In this document: piece by piece, positions 49,470 to 58,789 of the stretch
How the letters are laid out: each line of letters opens with the position of its first letter
Numbering within the stretch: the first letter of the stretch is position 1
NCBI GenBank assembly: GCA_036823295.1
Contig: DAISGD010000004.1
Location: forward strand, 1 to 64,000
DNA: 64,000 nt
Origin: UBA4742 sp002403895
Lineage (GTDB): Bacteria > Actinomycetota > Acidimicrobiia > Acidimicrobiales > Acidimicrobilacustridaceae
Direction of reading: 5' to 3'
Made by a program: the position numbers and the translations under genes
The notes under the pieces: generated by a model
Told to the model about the DNA's origin: nothing
Databases searched by the model: none
What the model saw: only the letters and a program-made list of their open reading frames with translations

Positions 49470-50156
49470 ACCGAGGTCGGGATCGTGGCGCAACCCGGAG
49501 TCGATGAGGGGCGCCCCGTGGGTGCCGGAATCGTCGCGGCTGAGCCCGCATCCGAGCGTTGGAGCGGGGCCCAGCGAGTCGGGGTGGCCGAATCGGCCTC
49601 GGCGCGGTCGGAACCGGGGGTCGACTTCGTAGACGCCCCGCTCTGGGCGGCGGGCGCGGGCCCGGCGGACCTCGTAGGCCATCGAGTCGGCGAGAGCCTT
49701 CACCGGGGTGGTGGACCCGACGCCGTAGCCGTAGAGATGCAGAAGCGAGTGAAGATCGGCGAGAGGGAGCGGACCGTGCCGCCAGAGGACCGCGATACAG
49801 GTCGATCGGAGGGCGGGCCCCCAGAGCCAGCGGGTGTCGGCGCACAGCGGTCGGAGCGCGGGGAGGTCGTGCGTGGTGGGGCGGCGGCCGTGGTGGTGCT
49901 CGACGCGAGGCCAGAGCTCGTCGCGGAGGTCGTCGAGCCGATCGAGGCTGGCGACTCGCCGATGACGGAGCTCGAGGAGCTGAGAGTCGATCTCTCCGAG
50001 GTGGGTGATGATCGTGTCGCGTTCGACCTGTCGGGCGAGTCGAGCGGGCGCGGGCAGGTTCGCCGCCATGCGGTTGAGGACGAGCCGGGGTCGTGGGCCG
50101 CCGGGATCTGCTGTTCGAGCGGGCCGAGGGAACGGTGGTGTGGACGGTTTGGGCAT
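49470..50156 (-). CDS. Hypothetical protein, possibly winged-helix; 3' end undefined
   Basis: From ATG 50156 the minus strand reads as a plausible protein: basic Pro-rich N-terminus, a coiled-coil-like stretch (HLGEIDSQLLELRHRRVASL), then a compact helical part (RSTCIAVLWRHGPLPLADLHSLLHLYGYGVGS, TPVKALADSMAYEVRRARARRPERGVYEV) resembling a winged-helix domain. The likeness ends near 49600. The frame has no stop until 47817, deep inside metY and ilvC on the other strand, so the true end is not visible: the gene may be decayed, or its stop lost. The boundary given is the metY end. An opposite-strand frame here looks like a shadow. The region upstream holds three inverted repeats. Confidence 0.4.
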
Positions 50157-50210
50157 GACGACTCTCCCGGGTGGAACAGGGATGAGAGGGCGCCGTAAGG
50201 GAGGTGCCGA

Positions 50211-50228
50211 ACCAGACAACAGTCTGGT
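50211..50228. repeat. Inverted repeat 1 of a three-hairpin cluster
   Basis: ACCAGAC (50211-50217) and GTCTGGT (50222-50228) form a perfect 7-bp stem with the loop AACA. It is first in a cluster of three inverted repeats in 123 bp. Confidence 0.7.
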
Positions 50229-50251
50229 GCCAGGATGTGACATGAATGCGC

Positions 50252-50273
50252 AGGCTCGGCCCGGGCCGAGCCT
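50252..50273. repeat. Inverted repeat 2: 22-bp perfect palindrome
   Basis: AGGCTCGGCCC (50252-50262) is followed with no spacer by its exact reverse complement (50263-50273). It could be an operator or a cruciform; no T-run follows on either strand. Confidence 0.75.
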
Positions 50274-50297
50274 CTCCGACCCATCCCCACGTGTGGT

Positions 50298-50333
50298 GCT
50301 AGGCACCGAATCTGCATCGAATCGGTGCCTAGC
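50298..50333. repeat. Inverted repeat 3: perfect 12-bp arms
   Basis: GCTAGGCACCGA (50298-50309) and TCGGTGCCTAGC (50322-50333) are perfect arms around a 12-nt loop. It lies 33 bp past the stop codon of the minus-strand GT-C-like gene. It could terminate that transcript, although no T tract follows. Confidence 0.75.
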
Positions 50334-50365
50334 GACAGGGGCGCGATGGTGTGGGAGCGGTCGGG

Positions 50366-52051
50366 TCAGGACGCTCCGGGCAGCGGGGTAGGCAGGGCGT
50401 AGAGGAACACTGCCAACGAACGGGTCCCGGTCCCGGTTCCGCCGGCGCCGGTGGTCACCCCGCTGAACACGAACGGCCACTGGCGCACCACGTGGGCCCC
50501 ATCCGCCACGGCTGGGCCGAACGTCGCACCCACGAAGGCACGGACATCAGGATCCTCCCCGTTCACCGGTGAGCCATGGTTGACGATGCCGGTCAACCCT
50601 CGTTCCGCGAGGAACGCCCCGACCTGTCCGTGTCGGCTGGCCTGGTAGTAGCCATAGGAGTTGGCCACGCCGTCAAGGTTCATGACCGGCCGGTTGGCGT
50701 AGTACCCCACGACGCCCGCATCCCACGAGGCCAGCACGGCGTTCGGCGCCAGGTTGGCGTCGATCCACTCGCCGGCGTCCCGGTTGGCCAGCTCGATCGA
50801 CCGCTGATGGGGATCCGCGAACGTCCGCGCCTGGAACCAGAACCCCACCACCAGCGGCGTCACCAGAATGGCGGCGATGGGTGCCAACGCCCGGGCGGGT
50901 GATCGGTTGGGGGCCGCCTCGAGCAGGGCCGCCTCCGAGAAGTCCGCCACTCCCAGCACCACCAAGAAGAGGGCGTAGAGGGCAACCGGGCAGTAGTACC
51001 AGAGCCACTGCTGCGACTGAAGCACCTGGTAGTAGGCGACCATCACCACGCAGAAGGCAGCGAACCAGGCGGTCGCCGCAGTGAACGCCCCGGCTCGGCG
51101 GAAGCGACCCTGACCGGTCCCGCCGTCGCGCCGGCCGCTCCGACGGAATCCCCACACGCCCACCACGGCGACGGCGAAGAGCACGAGGCCGATCACCAGC
51201 ACCCGGCCCAGCGTCACCGGGGCCCGCTTGGTCAGCCCGCTGATCTGTACCGCCACACCGAACCAGAGCTGGTTCGAGCCCACGTAGACGACCGTCACCA
51301 GCGCGGGGATGGCGAACAGTTCCAGCAGGGGACGGATCGCTCGGCGACCGAGCGGCCGGGCCTCCGCCAACGACCACAAGCCCAGGGCGCCCACCAGCAG
51401 AACCGAGTCGGTCCGAGCCAACACGATCAGCGCCAGCAGGACGGCGATGGCCAACCGTTCGCCGGTCGATCCTCGGGTCACGAATCGGCCTCGACACGAG
51501 GCCGCCGCTGCCAACAAGGCGGCGTCGAGCACGACCAGGACCCCCGACTCGAGCCCGTTGACGAAGATGCGCACCATGTAGGGATTGGCCGCCAGGACGG
51601 CGAAGGCCACGGCCACCATTACGGTGCACGAGCGGGCGGCCCGGGAAGCGTCCCGGGGGCGGGCGGCGGCCACGCGGGGCCAGTGGCCGATGCTCTGGGT
51701 ACCCACCATGGCCACCAACGCGAGGGCCGCGCCATAGCAGCAGACCTGAAGCCCCAGCAGCACGCGTGCCGCGTCGGTTCCGTCCAGACCGAGGCCGAAC
51801 ACGGGCACGGCCAGCAGCATCCACAACGGGTGATAGCCGTTGGTGAGGTTGATCCCGTCGAAGGTCGAGCCATGGCCGGCGGCTACGTTGCGGGCGATGC
51901 CGAAGTAGTAAAAGGCGTCGTCGAAGGTGAGCGCGAACGGGGCATCGCGCCACACGATGATGACCGCCAGCCACACCACGGTGACCACACCGGCGACGGC
52001 AAGGAGGGCTCGGGCGGGCGATGGGGGGACTGCGGGTACGGGGGTCGTCAT
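50366..52051 (-). CDS. GT-C-fold-like glycosyltransferase or polytopic membrane protein
   Basis: A 561-residue membrane protein with about 11-12 hydrophobic segments. The first outer loop contains FALTFDDAFYYFGIARNVAAGHG, where the adjacent acidic residues match the position of the catalytic Asp/Asp pair in GT-C glycosyltransferases (which use polyprenyl-phosphate sugars). NGYHPLWMLL follows, another common feature. The C-terminal 130 residues form a soluble outer domain (WIDANLAPNAVLASWDAGVVGYY). The donor and acceptor are unknown. ATG 52051 lies 4 nt beyond the acyl-CoA synthetase stop, so the two genes are cotranscribed. Confidence 0.75.
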   Translation of the reverse strand: MTTPVPAVPPSPARALLAVAGVVTVVWLAVIIVWRDAPFALTFDDAFYYFGIARNVAAGHGSTFDGINLTNGYHPLWMLLAVPVFGLGLDGTDAARVLLGLQVCCYGAALALVAMVGTQSIGHWPRVAAARPRDASRAARSCTVMVAVAFAVLAANPYMVRIFVNGLESGVLVVLDAALLAAAASCRGRFVTRGSTGERLAIAVLLALIVLARTDSVLLVGALGLWSLAEARPLGRRAIRPLLELFAIPALVTVVYVGSNQLWFGVAVQISGLTKRAPVTLGRVLVIGLVLFAVAVVGVWGFRRSGRRDGGTGQGRFRRAGAFTAATAWFAAFCVVMVAYYQVLQSQQWLWYYCPVALYALFLVVLGVADFSEAALLEAAPNRSPARALAPIAAILVTPLVVGFWFQARTFADPHQRSIELANRDAGEWIDANLAPNAVLASWDAGVVGYYANRPVMNLDGVANSYGYYQASRHGQVGAFLAERGLTGIVNHGSPVNGEDPDVRAFVGATFGPAVADGAHVVRQWPFVFSGVTTGAGGTGTGTRSLAVFLYALPTPLPGAS

Positions 52052-52055
52052 CGGG

Positions 52056-53771
52056 TCACATCGTCTCGGCGAAGCTCACCTCGCCCTCACCGCGGAGCAC
52101 GTTCTTGAGCAGCTTGCCCGACGCGTTGCGAGGCAGTTTCTCATTGGTGAGCTCCACATAGGTGGGTACCTTGAAATTGGCCAGGGCCTCGGCGACCCAC
52201 GCCCGTACCTCATCGGCCGTCAGGGTCCAGTCTGGAGCGACCTGCACCACGGCCTTGACCTCCTCGCCCAGCTCGGGATGGGCCACCCCTATGACGGCCG
52301 CGTCGGCGATGTCGGGATGTTCCACCAGGCGCTGCTCGATCTCGACGCAGTAGATGTTCTCGCCACCCCGGATGATCATGTCCTTGGCCCGGTCGGTGAT
52401 GTAGAGGTACCCATCGTCGTCGACCCGTCCGATGTCGCCGGTGTGCAGCCAACCGTCGATCACGGCCTCGGCGGTGGCTTCGGGCTTGCCCCAGTAGCCC
52501 GGCATGATGATGGGGCCACGGATCAACACCTCGCCGGTGGCGCCGGCCGGGACCTCGTTGCCGGCTGCATCGGCGATGCGGATGTCGACCACCGGCACCG
52601 GGGGCCCGACCGAGGTGGGCTTGGCCAGGGCATCGGGGCCGTTGATGACGGTTGCCACCGAGCTGGATTCGGTCAGGCCATAGGCGTTGGACGTGCTGGT
52701 GACGTTGGGGAACGTCTCGCGCACCATCCGCTGCAACTCATCAGCCGACGGCGATCCGCCGAAGGCGACGCTGGTGACGCTGCGGGTGTCGAGGTCGTGG
52801 CGGTCGGGGTACTCACACACCCGCCACACCATGGTGGGGACGGTGGCCCAGATCGTGACCTGTTCGTCCTGGATCAGCCGCAGGGCCTTGTCCGGCTCGA
52901 ACTTGCCCTCGGGGATGACGATCTTGATCCCGCCCAGGGTGCCCACCACCAAGCTGGAATGACAGCCCGACACATGGAACAGCGGCGAAGTCAACAGCGC
53001 GGTGGTGCGGGGTGCGTTGCCCAGGGCGGGCCCGGTCTCGGGGTTGGCCATGGCCATCGCCACCCCGTTGAAGATCGTGTTCTGGAGGTTGGCGATCATG
53101 TTGCGGTGCGTCGAGATGGCGCCCTTGGGCCGACCGGTGGTGCCGCTGGTGTAGAAGATCACCGCCGGGTCCGACTCCTCGATGACCTGACCAGGAAAGT
53201 TGGCGCCGACGTGGCGGGTCAGCTCGTCGAAACGGTGGAGGCGGGGATCATCGCCGAACTCCTGAGGATCGGCGTCGATAAGGAAGACCGCCTCCAGATC
53301 AGGGAGCAGATCGAGTTGGTCGGCGATGCGGACGAACCGACCCCGGTCGGCCACCAGCACCCGGGCCCCGCTGTCTTTCAGGCCGTAGAGGATCTCGTCG
53401 GTCTTCCACCACCCGTTCAGCCCGACCAGGACGGCCCCCAGGTTCACCGTCGCCCAGAAGCTCAGGCACCACTCGGGGTTGTTGGCGGAAAGGACCGCCA
53501 CCCGGTCGCCGTGGGCGATGCCGATCTCGGCGAGGCCGGCGGCCATCGAATTGGCCAACCCGAAGAACTGTCCGAAGCCGATGCGGCGCTCGCCGTAGAC
53601 CAGGAACGGCTCGTCGTCGCCTCGCCCGGCGGCCAGTTCCGCGACCGCCCGCAGGTGGGGGAGGCGCTCGGCGTACACCTTCATCTCGACCCCGTCGACG
53701 GTATCGGTGACGATTTCGAACAGGCCACCCGGACCGGTCAGCGTCGCCCGAACCTCAGCCACTGTCGGCAT
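52056..53771 (-). CDS. Acyl-CoA synthetase / AMP-dependent ligase
   Basis: A 571-residue ANL-superfamily enzyme activating a carboxylic acid as an acyl-adenylate and then as a CoA thioester. The P-loop is VIFYTSGTTGRPKGAISTH (A3), A5 is NAYGLTESS, A7 is GWLHTGDIG, A8 is YLYITDRAKDMIIRGGENIYCVEIE, and the A10 Lys is in KLPRNASGKLLKNVL. Fatty-acid or aromatic-acid substrates are possible; the substrate pocket was not resolved. A G-rich Shine-Dalgarno (GGGGGA) precedes ATG 53771. The gene is upstream of, and coupled to, the GT-C-like gene. Confidence 0.92.
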   Translation of the reverse strand: MPTVAEVRATLTGPGGLFEIVTDTVDGVEMKVYAERLPHLRAVAELAAGRGDDEPFLVYGERRIGFGQFFGLANSMAAGLAEIGIAHGDRVAVLSANNPEWCLSFWATVNLGAVLVGLNGWWKTDEILYGLKDSGARVLVADRGRFVRIADQLDLLPDLEAVFLIDADPQEFGDDPRLHRFDELTRHVGANFPGQVIEESDPAVIFYTSGTTGRPKGAISTHRNMIANLQNTIFNGVAMAMANPETGPALGNAPRTTALLTSPLFHVSGCHSSLVVGTLGGIKIVIPEGKFEPDKALRLIQDEQVTIWATVPTMVWRVCEYPDRHDLDTRSVTSVAFGGSPSADELQRMVRETFPNVTSTSNAYGLTESSSVATVINGPDALAKPTSVGPPVPVVDIRIADAAGNEVPAGATGEVLIRGPIIMPGYWGKPEATAEAVIDGWLHTGDIGRVDDDGYLYITDRAKDMIIRGGENIYCVEIEQRLVEHPDIADAAVIGVAHPELGEEVKAVVQVAPDWTLTADEVRAWVAEALANFKVPTYVELTNEKLPRNASGKLLKNVLRGEGEVSFAETM

Positions 53772-53845
53772 GGCAATCCCCCGTGTGTTCGCCGCACCCC
53801 GAGTGCGGCCGGCGCCCAGTCTGCCCTAGGGATCGCGGGCCGCGG

Positions 53846-54982
53846 TCAGCCGAGGGCACCCACCACGTGATCGATGCAGTAGGTCAGGGCCTCGATGTCG
53901 GCTGGGTCGACGGCCGGGAACATGGCGATCCGCAGTTGGTTGCGGCCCAGCTTGCGGTACGACTCGGTGTCCACGATCCCGTTGGTCCGCAGGATCTTCG
54001 ACACGGCGATGGCGTCGATGTCGTCGGTCAGGTCGATGGTGGCCACCACGTGGCTGCGCTCCGCGGGGTCGGCCACGAACGGTGTGGCGAAGCTCGATGC
54101 CTCCGCCCACGAGTACATCGTGTGGGCCGACGTGTCCGTGCGACCGGCCCCGAACTCCATCCCGCCGTTGTTGTTGAGCCACTCGACCTGTTGCACGGCC
54201 AGGAATATCGTGGCCAACGCCGGCGTGTTGTAGGTCTGGTCCTTGCGGGCGTTGTCGAGGGCGATGCCGAGATCCATCGATGCCGGCACCCACCGGCCCG
54301 ACGCGGCGATGCGCTCGATGCGCTCGATCGCTCGCGGGGACACCGCGGCCAGCCACAGCCCGCCGTCCGACGCCAGGCACTTCTGCGGGGCGAAGTAGTA
54401 GACGTCCACCTCGCTCGGATCAAAGCGCAACCCGCCGGCGGCTGAGGTGGCATCCACCACCACCAGGGCATCAGGGTCCGCCCCGGCCGGTCGAGCCAGC
54501 GACATGGACACGCCGGTCGACGTCTCGTTGTGGGTCAAGGCGTAGACGTCGATCCCCGCCGACGCCACCGCCTCAGGATGGGTGCCGGGGGCCGACTCGA
54601 TGATTTCGGGATCGCCCAAGTGGGGCGCCGCGGCCGCGGCCACGGCGAACTTCGACGAGAACTCGCCGAAGCTGAGGTGCTGGCTGCGCTGGTCGATCAG
54701 TCCGAACGTGGCGACGTCCCAGAACAACGTCGAGCCCCCGTTGCCCAACACGATTTCGTACCCATCGGGCAGGGCGAACAACTCGGCCAGCCCGTTGCGC
54801 AACTGGCTCACGGTGAAGCGGACGGTGGCCTGGCGGTGGCTGGTGCCGAGGTAGGTGGACGACACTGAGTTGAGGGCGTTCACCGCCTCCGGACGGATTT
54901 TCGACGGGCCGCATCCGAAGCGGCCGTCGGCGGGCAAGAGGTCGGAGGGGATCGTGATGGTGGGCAGGCTCTCGGTCACCAC
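53846..54982 (-). CDS. serC: Phosphoserine aminotransferase
   Basis: A 378-residue class V PLP aminotransferase of the mycobacterial-type SerC branch. RFGCGPSKIRPEAV opens the protein, with YLGTSHRQATVR and VLGNGGSTLFWDVATFGL. THNETSTGV and VDATSAAGGLRF contact the cofactor, and YYFAPQKCLASDGGLW contains the Schiff-base Lys. It converts 3-phosphohydroxypyruvate to phosphoserine. With serA about 4 kb away, it supplies two of the three steps of serine synthesis. Start is GTG 54982 or GTG 54979 (adjacent). Divergent from the aminotransferase gene at 55108. Confidence 0.93.
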   Translation of the reverse strand: MVTESLPTITIPSDLLPADGRFGCGPSKIRPEAVNALNSVSSTYLGTSHRQATVRFTVSQLRNGLAELFALPDGYEIVLGNGGSTLFWDVATFGLIDQRSQHLSFGEFSSKFAVAAAAAPHLGDPEIIESAPGTHPEAVASAGIDVYALTHNETSTGVSMSLARPAGADPDALVVVDATSAAGGLRFDPSEVDVYYFAPQKCLASDGGLWLAAVSPRAIERIERIAASGRWVPASMDLGIALDNARKDQTYNTPALATIFLAVQQVEWLNNNGGMEFGAGRTDTSAHTMYSWAEASSFATPFVADPAERSHVVATIDLTDDIDAIAVSKILRTNGIVDTESYRKLGRNQLRIAMFPAVDPADIEALTYCIDHVVGALG

Positions 54983-55107
54983 CCAACTATCGCGGGCCGC
55001 CCCCGCCCCGGCGAAATCGGTTCCGGTTTCGGCGCGGAATCCGGGCCGACTCCCGGGCCTCGGGCACTAGCGTCGAAGGCGACGTAGCCCCGACCCGCGA
55101 AAGACCC

Positions 55108-56316
55108 ATGACCACCGAGCGAATCTCCCGCCGCGTCGGCGCCATCGCCGAGTCCGCCACCCTCGCCGTCGATGCCCGGGCCAAGGCCCTCAAGGCCGCG
55201 GGCCAGCCCGTCATCAGCTTCGGCGCCGGCGAACCCGACTTTCCCACGCCCGCCCACATCGTCGAGGCCGCCGTCGCCGCGTGCCGCGACCCCAAGAACC
55301 ATCGCTACTCGCCCGCCGGGGGTCTGCCCGAGCTCAAGGAGGCCATCGCGGCCAAGACCCGGCGCGACTCCGGCTACGAGGTGCTCCCCGGCCAGATCGT
55401 GGTGACCAACGGCGGCAAGCACGCGGTGTACAACACGTTCGAGGCGTTGCTCAACCCCGGTGACGAGGTGTTGCTCCCGGCGCCGTACTGGACCACCTAC
55501 CCCGAGCCCATCGCCCTGGCCGGGGGCACGGCGGTCGTCCTCCCCACCGGTGAGGCCGCGGGGTTCCGGGTCACCGTCGACCAACTCGAAGCGGCCCGCA
55601 CGCCAGCCACGAAAGCGCTGGTGTTCGTATCGCCGTCCAACCCGACCGGCGCCGTATACCCCGAAGCCGAGGCGCGGGCCATCGGAGAATGGGCGCTGGC
55701 CCACGGTATTTGGGTCATCACCGACGAGATCTACGAGCACCTCACCTACGGTGACCACCGCTTCACTTCGATCGTCACCCTCGTGCCGGAACTGGCCGAC
55801 ACCTGTGTCGTGCTCAACGGCGTGGCCAAGACCTACGCCATGACCGGTTGGCGCGTGGGGTGGATGATCGGCCCCGCCGACGTGGTGAAGGCTGCCACCA
55901 ACCTCCAGTCGCACTCCACGTCCAATGTCGCCAATGTATCGCAGCGGGCCGCGCTGGCGGCCGTGGCGGGCGACCTCGAGGCGGTGGCCATGATGCGTGC
56001 CGCCTTCGATCGGCGCCGCCTGGTCATCCACCGGATGCTCAACGAGATCCCCGGCGTCACCTGTATCGAGCCCCAAGGTGCCTTCTACGCCTTCCCGTCG
56101 TTGGCCGGGGTCCTCGGACGCGACCTGGGCGGCCACCGGCCGACCACCACATCCGAGCTGGCCGAACTGATTCTCGACAAGGTCAAGGTGGCCATCGTGC
56201 CCGGGGAGGCGTTCGCCGCTCCCGGCTATGCCCGGTTGTCCTTCGCCCTCGGTGACGACGACCTCGTCGAGGGGATCACCCGGATGGGCGAGCTCCTGTC
56301 GACGGCCACGAACTGA
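55108..56316 (+). CDS. Aspartate-type aminotransferase (class I)
   Basis: A 402-residue class I PLP aminotransferase of the AspC / aspartate-prephenate branch. VISFGAGEPDFPTPAHI, YSPAGGLPELKEAIA, NGGKHAVYNTFEALLNPGDEVLLPAPYW (broken by the cofactor site), VFVSPSNPTGAVY and VLNGVAKTYAMTGWRVGWMIG (Schiff-base Lys) are visible. The C-terminal Arg that binds the substrate carboxylate is in GYARLSFAL. It probably makes aspartate and related amino acids. The stop is followed directly by the S9 peptidase ATG (TGATG), so both are read together. Confidence 0.92.
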   Translation: MTTERISRRVGAIAESATLAVDARAKALKAAGQPVISFGAGEPDFPTPAHIVEAAVAACRDPKNHRYSPAGGLPELKEAIAAKTRRDSGYEVLPGQIVVTNGGKHAVYNTFEALLNPGDEVLLPAPYWTTYPEPIALAGGTAVVLPTGEAAGFRVTVDQLEAARTPATKALVFVSPSNPTGAVYPEAEARAIGEWALAHGIWVITDEIYEHLTYGDHRFTSIVTLVPELADTCVVLNGVAKTYAMTGWRVGWMIGPADVVKAATNLQSHSTSNVANVSQRAALAAVAGDLEAVAMMRAAFDRRRLVIHRMLNEIPGVTCIEPQGAFYAFPSLAGVLGRDLGGHRPTTTSELAELILDKVKVAIVPGEAFAAPGYARLSFALGDDDLVEGITRMGELLSTATN

Positions 56317-58358
56317 TGGTGGCCGACGACGCCGTGCAGGAACGGCCCTACGGTTCCTGGCCCTCACCCCTCACCGCGGAGCTCGTTGTCGCCGGTGCCG
56401 TCGGCCTCGGTGACGTGAGGGTCGGCCAAGAAGAGCTGTGGTGGTCCGAGCTGCGTCCCGAGGACGCGGGGCGCATCATGATCGTCCGCCACGAGACCGG
56501 CGGGCGGCCCATCGATGTGCTCCCCGACGGATTCTCGGCTCGCACCAGGGTGCACGAATACGGCGGCGGGGCCTGGTGGCTACACAGCGGCTCCCTCTTC
56601 TTCTCCAACTGGGGCGACCAGCGCCTGTACCGCCTGGATCCCGCCGCCGAGCCTGACACGTACCAGCTTCCGGTGGCGCTCACGCCCGAACCGGCGGAGG
56701 CTCACGGTGACCGCTTCGCCGACGGGGTCGTCACCGCCGACGGGCGATGGGTGATCTGCGTGCGCGAGCGCCACCTCGGGGGAGAGGTGACGAACGAGAT
56801 CGTGGCGCTGCCGGCGTTCGCGGCCACTGCCAGCGAGCCGATGGTGCTGGTGGGCGGGCCCGACTTCGTGGCCGCCCCCCGGACCAGTCCCGACGGTCGG
56901 CTCCTGTGCTGGCTGCAATGGAACCACCCGGACATGCCGTGGGACGGCACCGAGTTGTGGCTCGGTTCCCTCCAAGACGACGGCGACCAGTGCCGGGTCA
57001 CCTCGGCGCGCCGGGTGGCGGGGAGCCGCGACGAGTCGATCACCCAGCCCGAGTGGCATCACGATGGGTCGCTGTGGTTCGTCTCCGACCGTTCGGACTG
57101 GTGGAACCTCTATCGCATCGACGGTGCGGAACTCGGGCCCGAATCGACGGAGCTGCCACCGGCCGTCGAACCGGTGGCTCCGCTGCGGGGCGAGATCGGC
57201 ACGCCGGCCTGGGTCTTCGCCCAGTCGCGCTACGCCATCCTGGCCGACGGGCGGATCGTGATCGCCTATGCCGCTGATGGGGTGGACCACCTGGCCGTCG
57301 TCGATCCCGCCGCCGCCGATGGGGAGCGAATTGTCGACCTGGAGACGGGGTTCACGGCGCTGTCATCGCTGCAGGTCTACGGCTACGGCGTGGCCTTCGT
57401 CGCCGGTTCGGCTACGGCCGAACCGGTCATCGCCGTGGCCGATCTCCCGCCGGCGGGGGGTGCCTCGGTGGCCGTCGTGCGACCACCGCGGGACCTCGGC
57501 CTCGACCAGGGCTGGTTCTCGGTCCCCGAGGCTCTGGTGGTGCGGGCCGACGACGGTGGCGTGGCCCACGCCATCTACTACCCCCCGACGAGCCCCACCA
57601 GCGTGGGACCGGCCAGGACGGCTCCGCCGTTGCTGGTCATGAGCCACGGGGGACCCACGGCCGCGGCCCGCCCCCACTTGAGTCTGGCCGTGCAGTTCTG
57701 GACGTCACGGGGCTTCGCCGTGGTGGACGTGAACTACCGGGGCAGTACCGGCTACGGCCGTGCCTACCGCAAGGCCCTCGACGGCCAGTGGGGGGTCGCC
57801 GATGTCGACGACTGCGTGGCCGCCGCCACCCATCTCGTTGCTGCCGGGTCCGTCCACTCCGACCACCTGGCCATCCGGGGTGGTAGCGCCGGCGGCTTCA
57901 CCACGCTGTGCGCCCTCACGTTCCGGGACCGGTTCCGGGCCGGCGCCAGCCTTTACGGCGTGGCCGACCTGGAGGCCCTGGCCCGAGACACCCACAAGTT
58001 CGAGTCGCGCTACCTCGATTCGCTGGTGGGGCCCTATCCCGAGCGTCGGGACCTCTACCAGCAGCGTTCGCCCATCCATCACGTCGAGCACCTCGACTGC
58101 CCGCTCATCGTCCTGCAGGGTCTCGAAGACGAGATCGTGCCCCCGGCCCAGTCGGAGATGATCGTGGATGCGGTGCGGGCCAAGGGCCTGGCGGTGGCCT
58201 ACGTGACGTTCGAAGGGGAACAGCACGGGTTCCGCCAAGCCCCCAACATCAAGCGGGCGCTGGAGGCGGAACGGTACTTTTATGCCCAGGTGTTCGGGAT
58301 CGCGCCGTCCGATCCGATGGATGTACCGAGCGAACCGATCCTGATCGAGAACCTCTGA
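56316..58358 (+). CDS. S9 family (prolyl oligopeptidase/DPP-like) serine peptidase
   Basis: A 680-residue peptidase. The N-terminal 400 residues or so form a beta-propeller (RVHEYGGGAWWLHSGSLFF, DGRLLCWLQWNHPDMPWD, LWFVSDRSDWWNLYRID). The C-terminal alpha/beta-hydrolase domain holds LVMSHGGPTAAARPHLSL, VVDVNYRGSTGYGRAYR, and the nucleophile in AIRGGSAGGFTTLCAL. The Asp is in VLQGLEDEIVPP and the His in EGEQHGFRQAPNI. No signal peptide is seen, so it is probably cytoplasmic and degrades oligopeptides. ATG 56316 overlaps the aminotransferase stop by one base. Confidence 0.92.
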   Translation: MVADDAVQERPYGSWPSPLTAELVVAGAVGLGDVRVGQEELWWSELRPEDAGRIMIVRHETGGRPIDVLPDGFSARTRVHEYGGGAWWLHSGSLFFSNWGDQRLYRLDPAAEPDTYQLPVALTPEPAEAHGDRFADGVVTADGRWVICVRERHLGGEVTNEIVALPAFAATASEPMVLVGGPDFVAAPRTSPDGRLLCWLQWNHPDMPWDGTELWLGSLQDDGDQCRVTSARRVAGSRDESITQPEWHHDGSLWFVSDRSDWWNLYRIDGAELGPESTELPPAVEPVAPLRGEIGTPAWVFAQSRYAILADGRIVIAYAADGVDHLAVVDPAAADGERIVDLETGFTALSSLQVYGYGVAFVAGSATAEPVIAVADLPPAGGASVAVVRPPRDLGLDQGWFSVPEALVVRADDGGVAHAIYYPPTSPTSVGPARTAPPLLVMSHGGPTAAARPHLSLAVQFWTSRGFAVVDVNYRGSTGYGRAYRKALDGQWGVADVDDCVAAATHLVAAGSVHSDHLAIRGGSAGGFTTLCALTFRDRFRAGASLYGVADLEALARDTHKFESRYLDSLVGPYPERRDLYQQRSPIHHVEHLDCPLIVLQGLEDEIVPPAQSEMIVDAVRAKGLAVAYVTFEGEQHGFRQAPNIKRALEAERYFYAQVFGIAPSDPMDVPSEPILIENL

Positions 58359-58369
58359 GAGGGGCCACG

Positions 58370-58726
58370 GTGGACGCTGAGACGCCGGATGCCACGCCGA
58401 TCATGACCGAGATCGAGCGCCACGCCGTCGAAGGCGACGCCCGGGCGCGCGCCGCCTCCCTGGTGTCCCGAGGCATCGGGGCCGAGGTGAACCGCCAGCC
58501 TGACGCCTTCCCTCGGGGGGCCTATGTGGTCACCGTGCTTCCCTCTGATGCCCAGCGGGCCCGCCAGGTGCTCGGCCTCGAGGAGGCGCCCGACGACGAC
58601 GTTGACGAAGCGGAGCTCACCCGATCCGCCCGGCCGTGGCTCATCCCGGTGCTGATCCTCGCCGCCGCGTTCGTCGTCGTCCCCCTCGCCGCGTTCTACA
58701 TCGCCTTCAAGCTCCAAGGCGGCTGA
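58370..58726 (+). CDS. Small C-terminally membrane-anchored protein
   Basis: A 118-residue protein with a soluble N-terminal domain (IERHAVEGDARARAASLVSRGIGAEVN, then AYVVTVLPSDAQRARQVLGL, resembling a small ferredoxin-like alpha/beta or DUF2007-type domain) and one C-terminal membrane helix (WLIPVLILAAAFVVVPLAAFYIAF). DUF2007-like domains are short and of unknown function; the match is tentative. GTG 58370 has GAGAGGGG about 6 nt upstream. It follows the peptidase by 11 bp, so it is cotranscribed with it. Confidence 0.65.
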   Translation: MDAETPDATPIMTEIERHAVEGDARARAASLVSRGIGAEVNRQPDAFPRGAYVVTVLPSDAQRARQVLGLEEAPDDDVDEAELTRSARPWLIPVLILAAAFVVVPLAAFYIAFKLQGG

Positions 58727-58789
58727 TCGCCACCAGGCGGGCAAGGTACCGGTTGGCGGCCGTCGCAGCCCAGCGGCCAGGATGATGCG

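Noticed and set aside
49485..50198. Plus-strand open frame opposite the hypothetical gene
   Set aside because: Composition is dominated by Gly, Arg, Glu and Val without fold-like pattern; it appears to be the antisense shadow.
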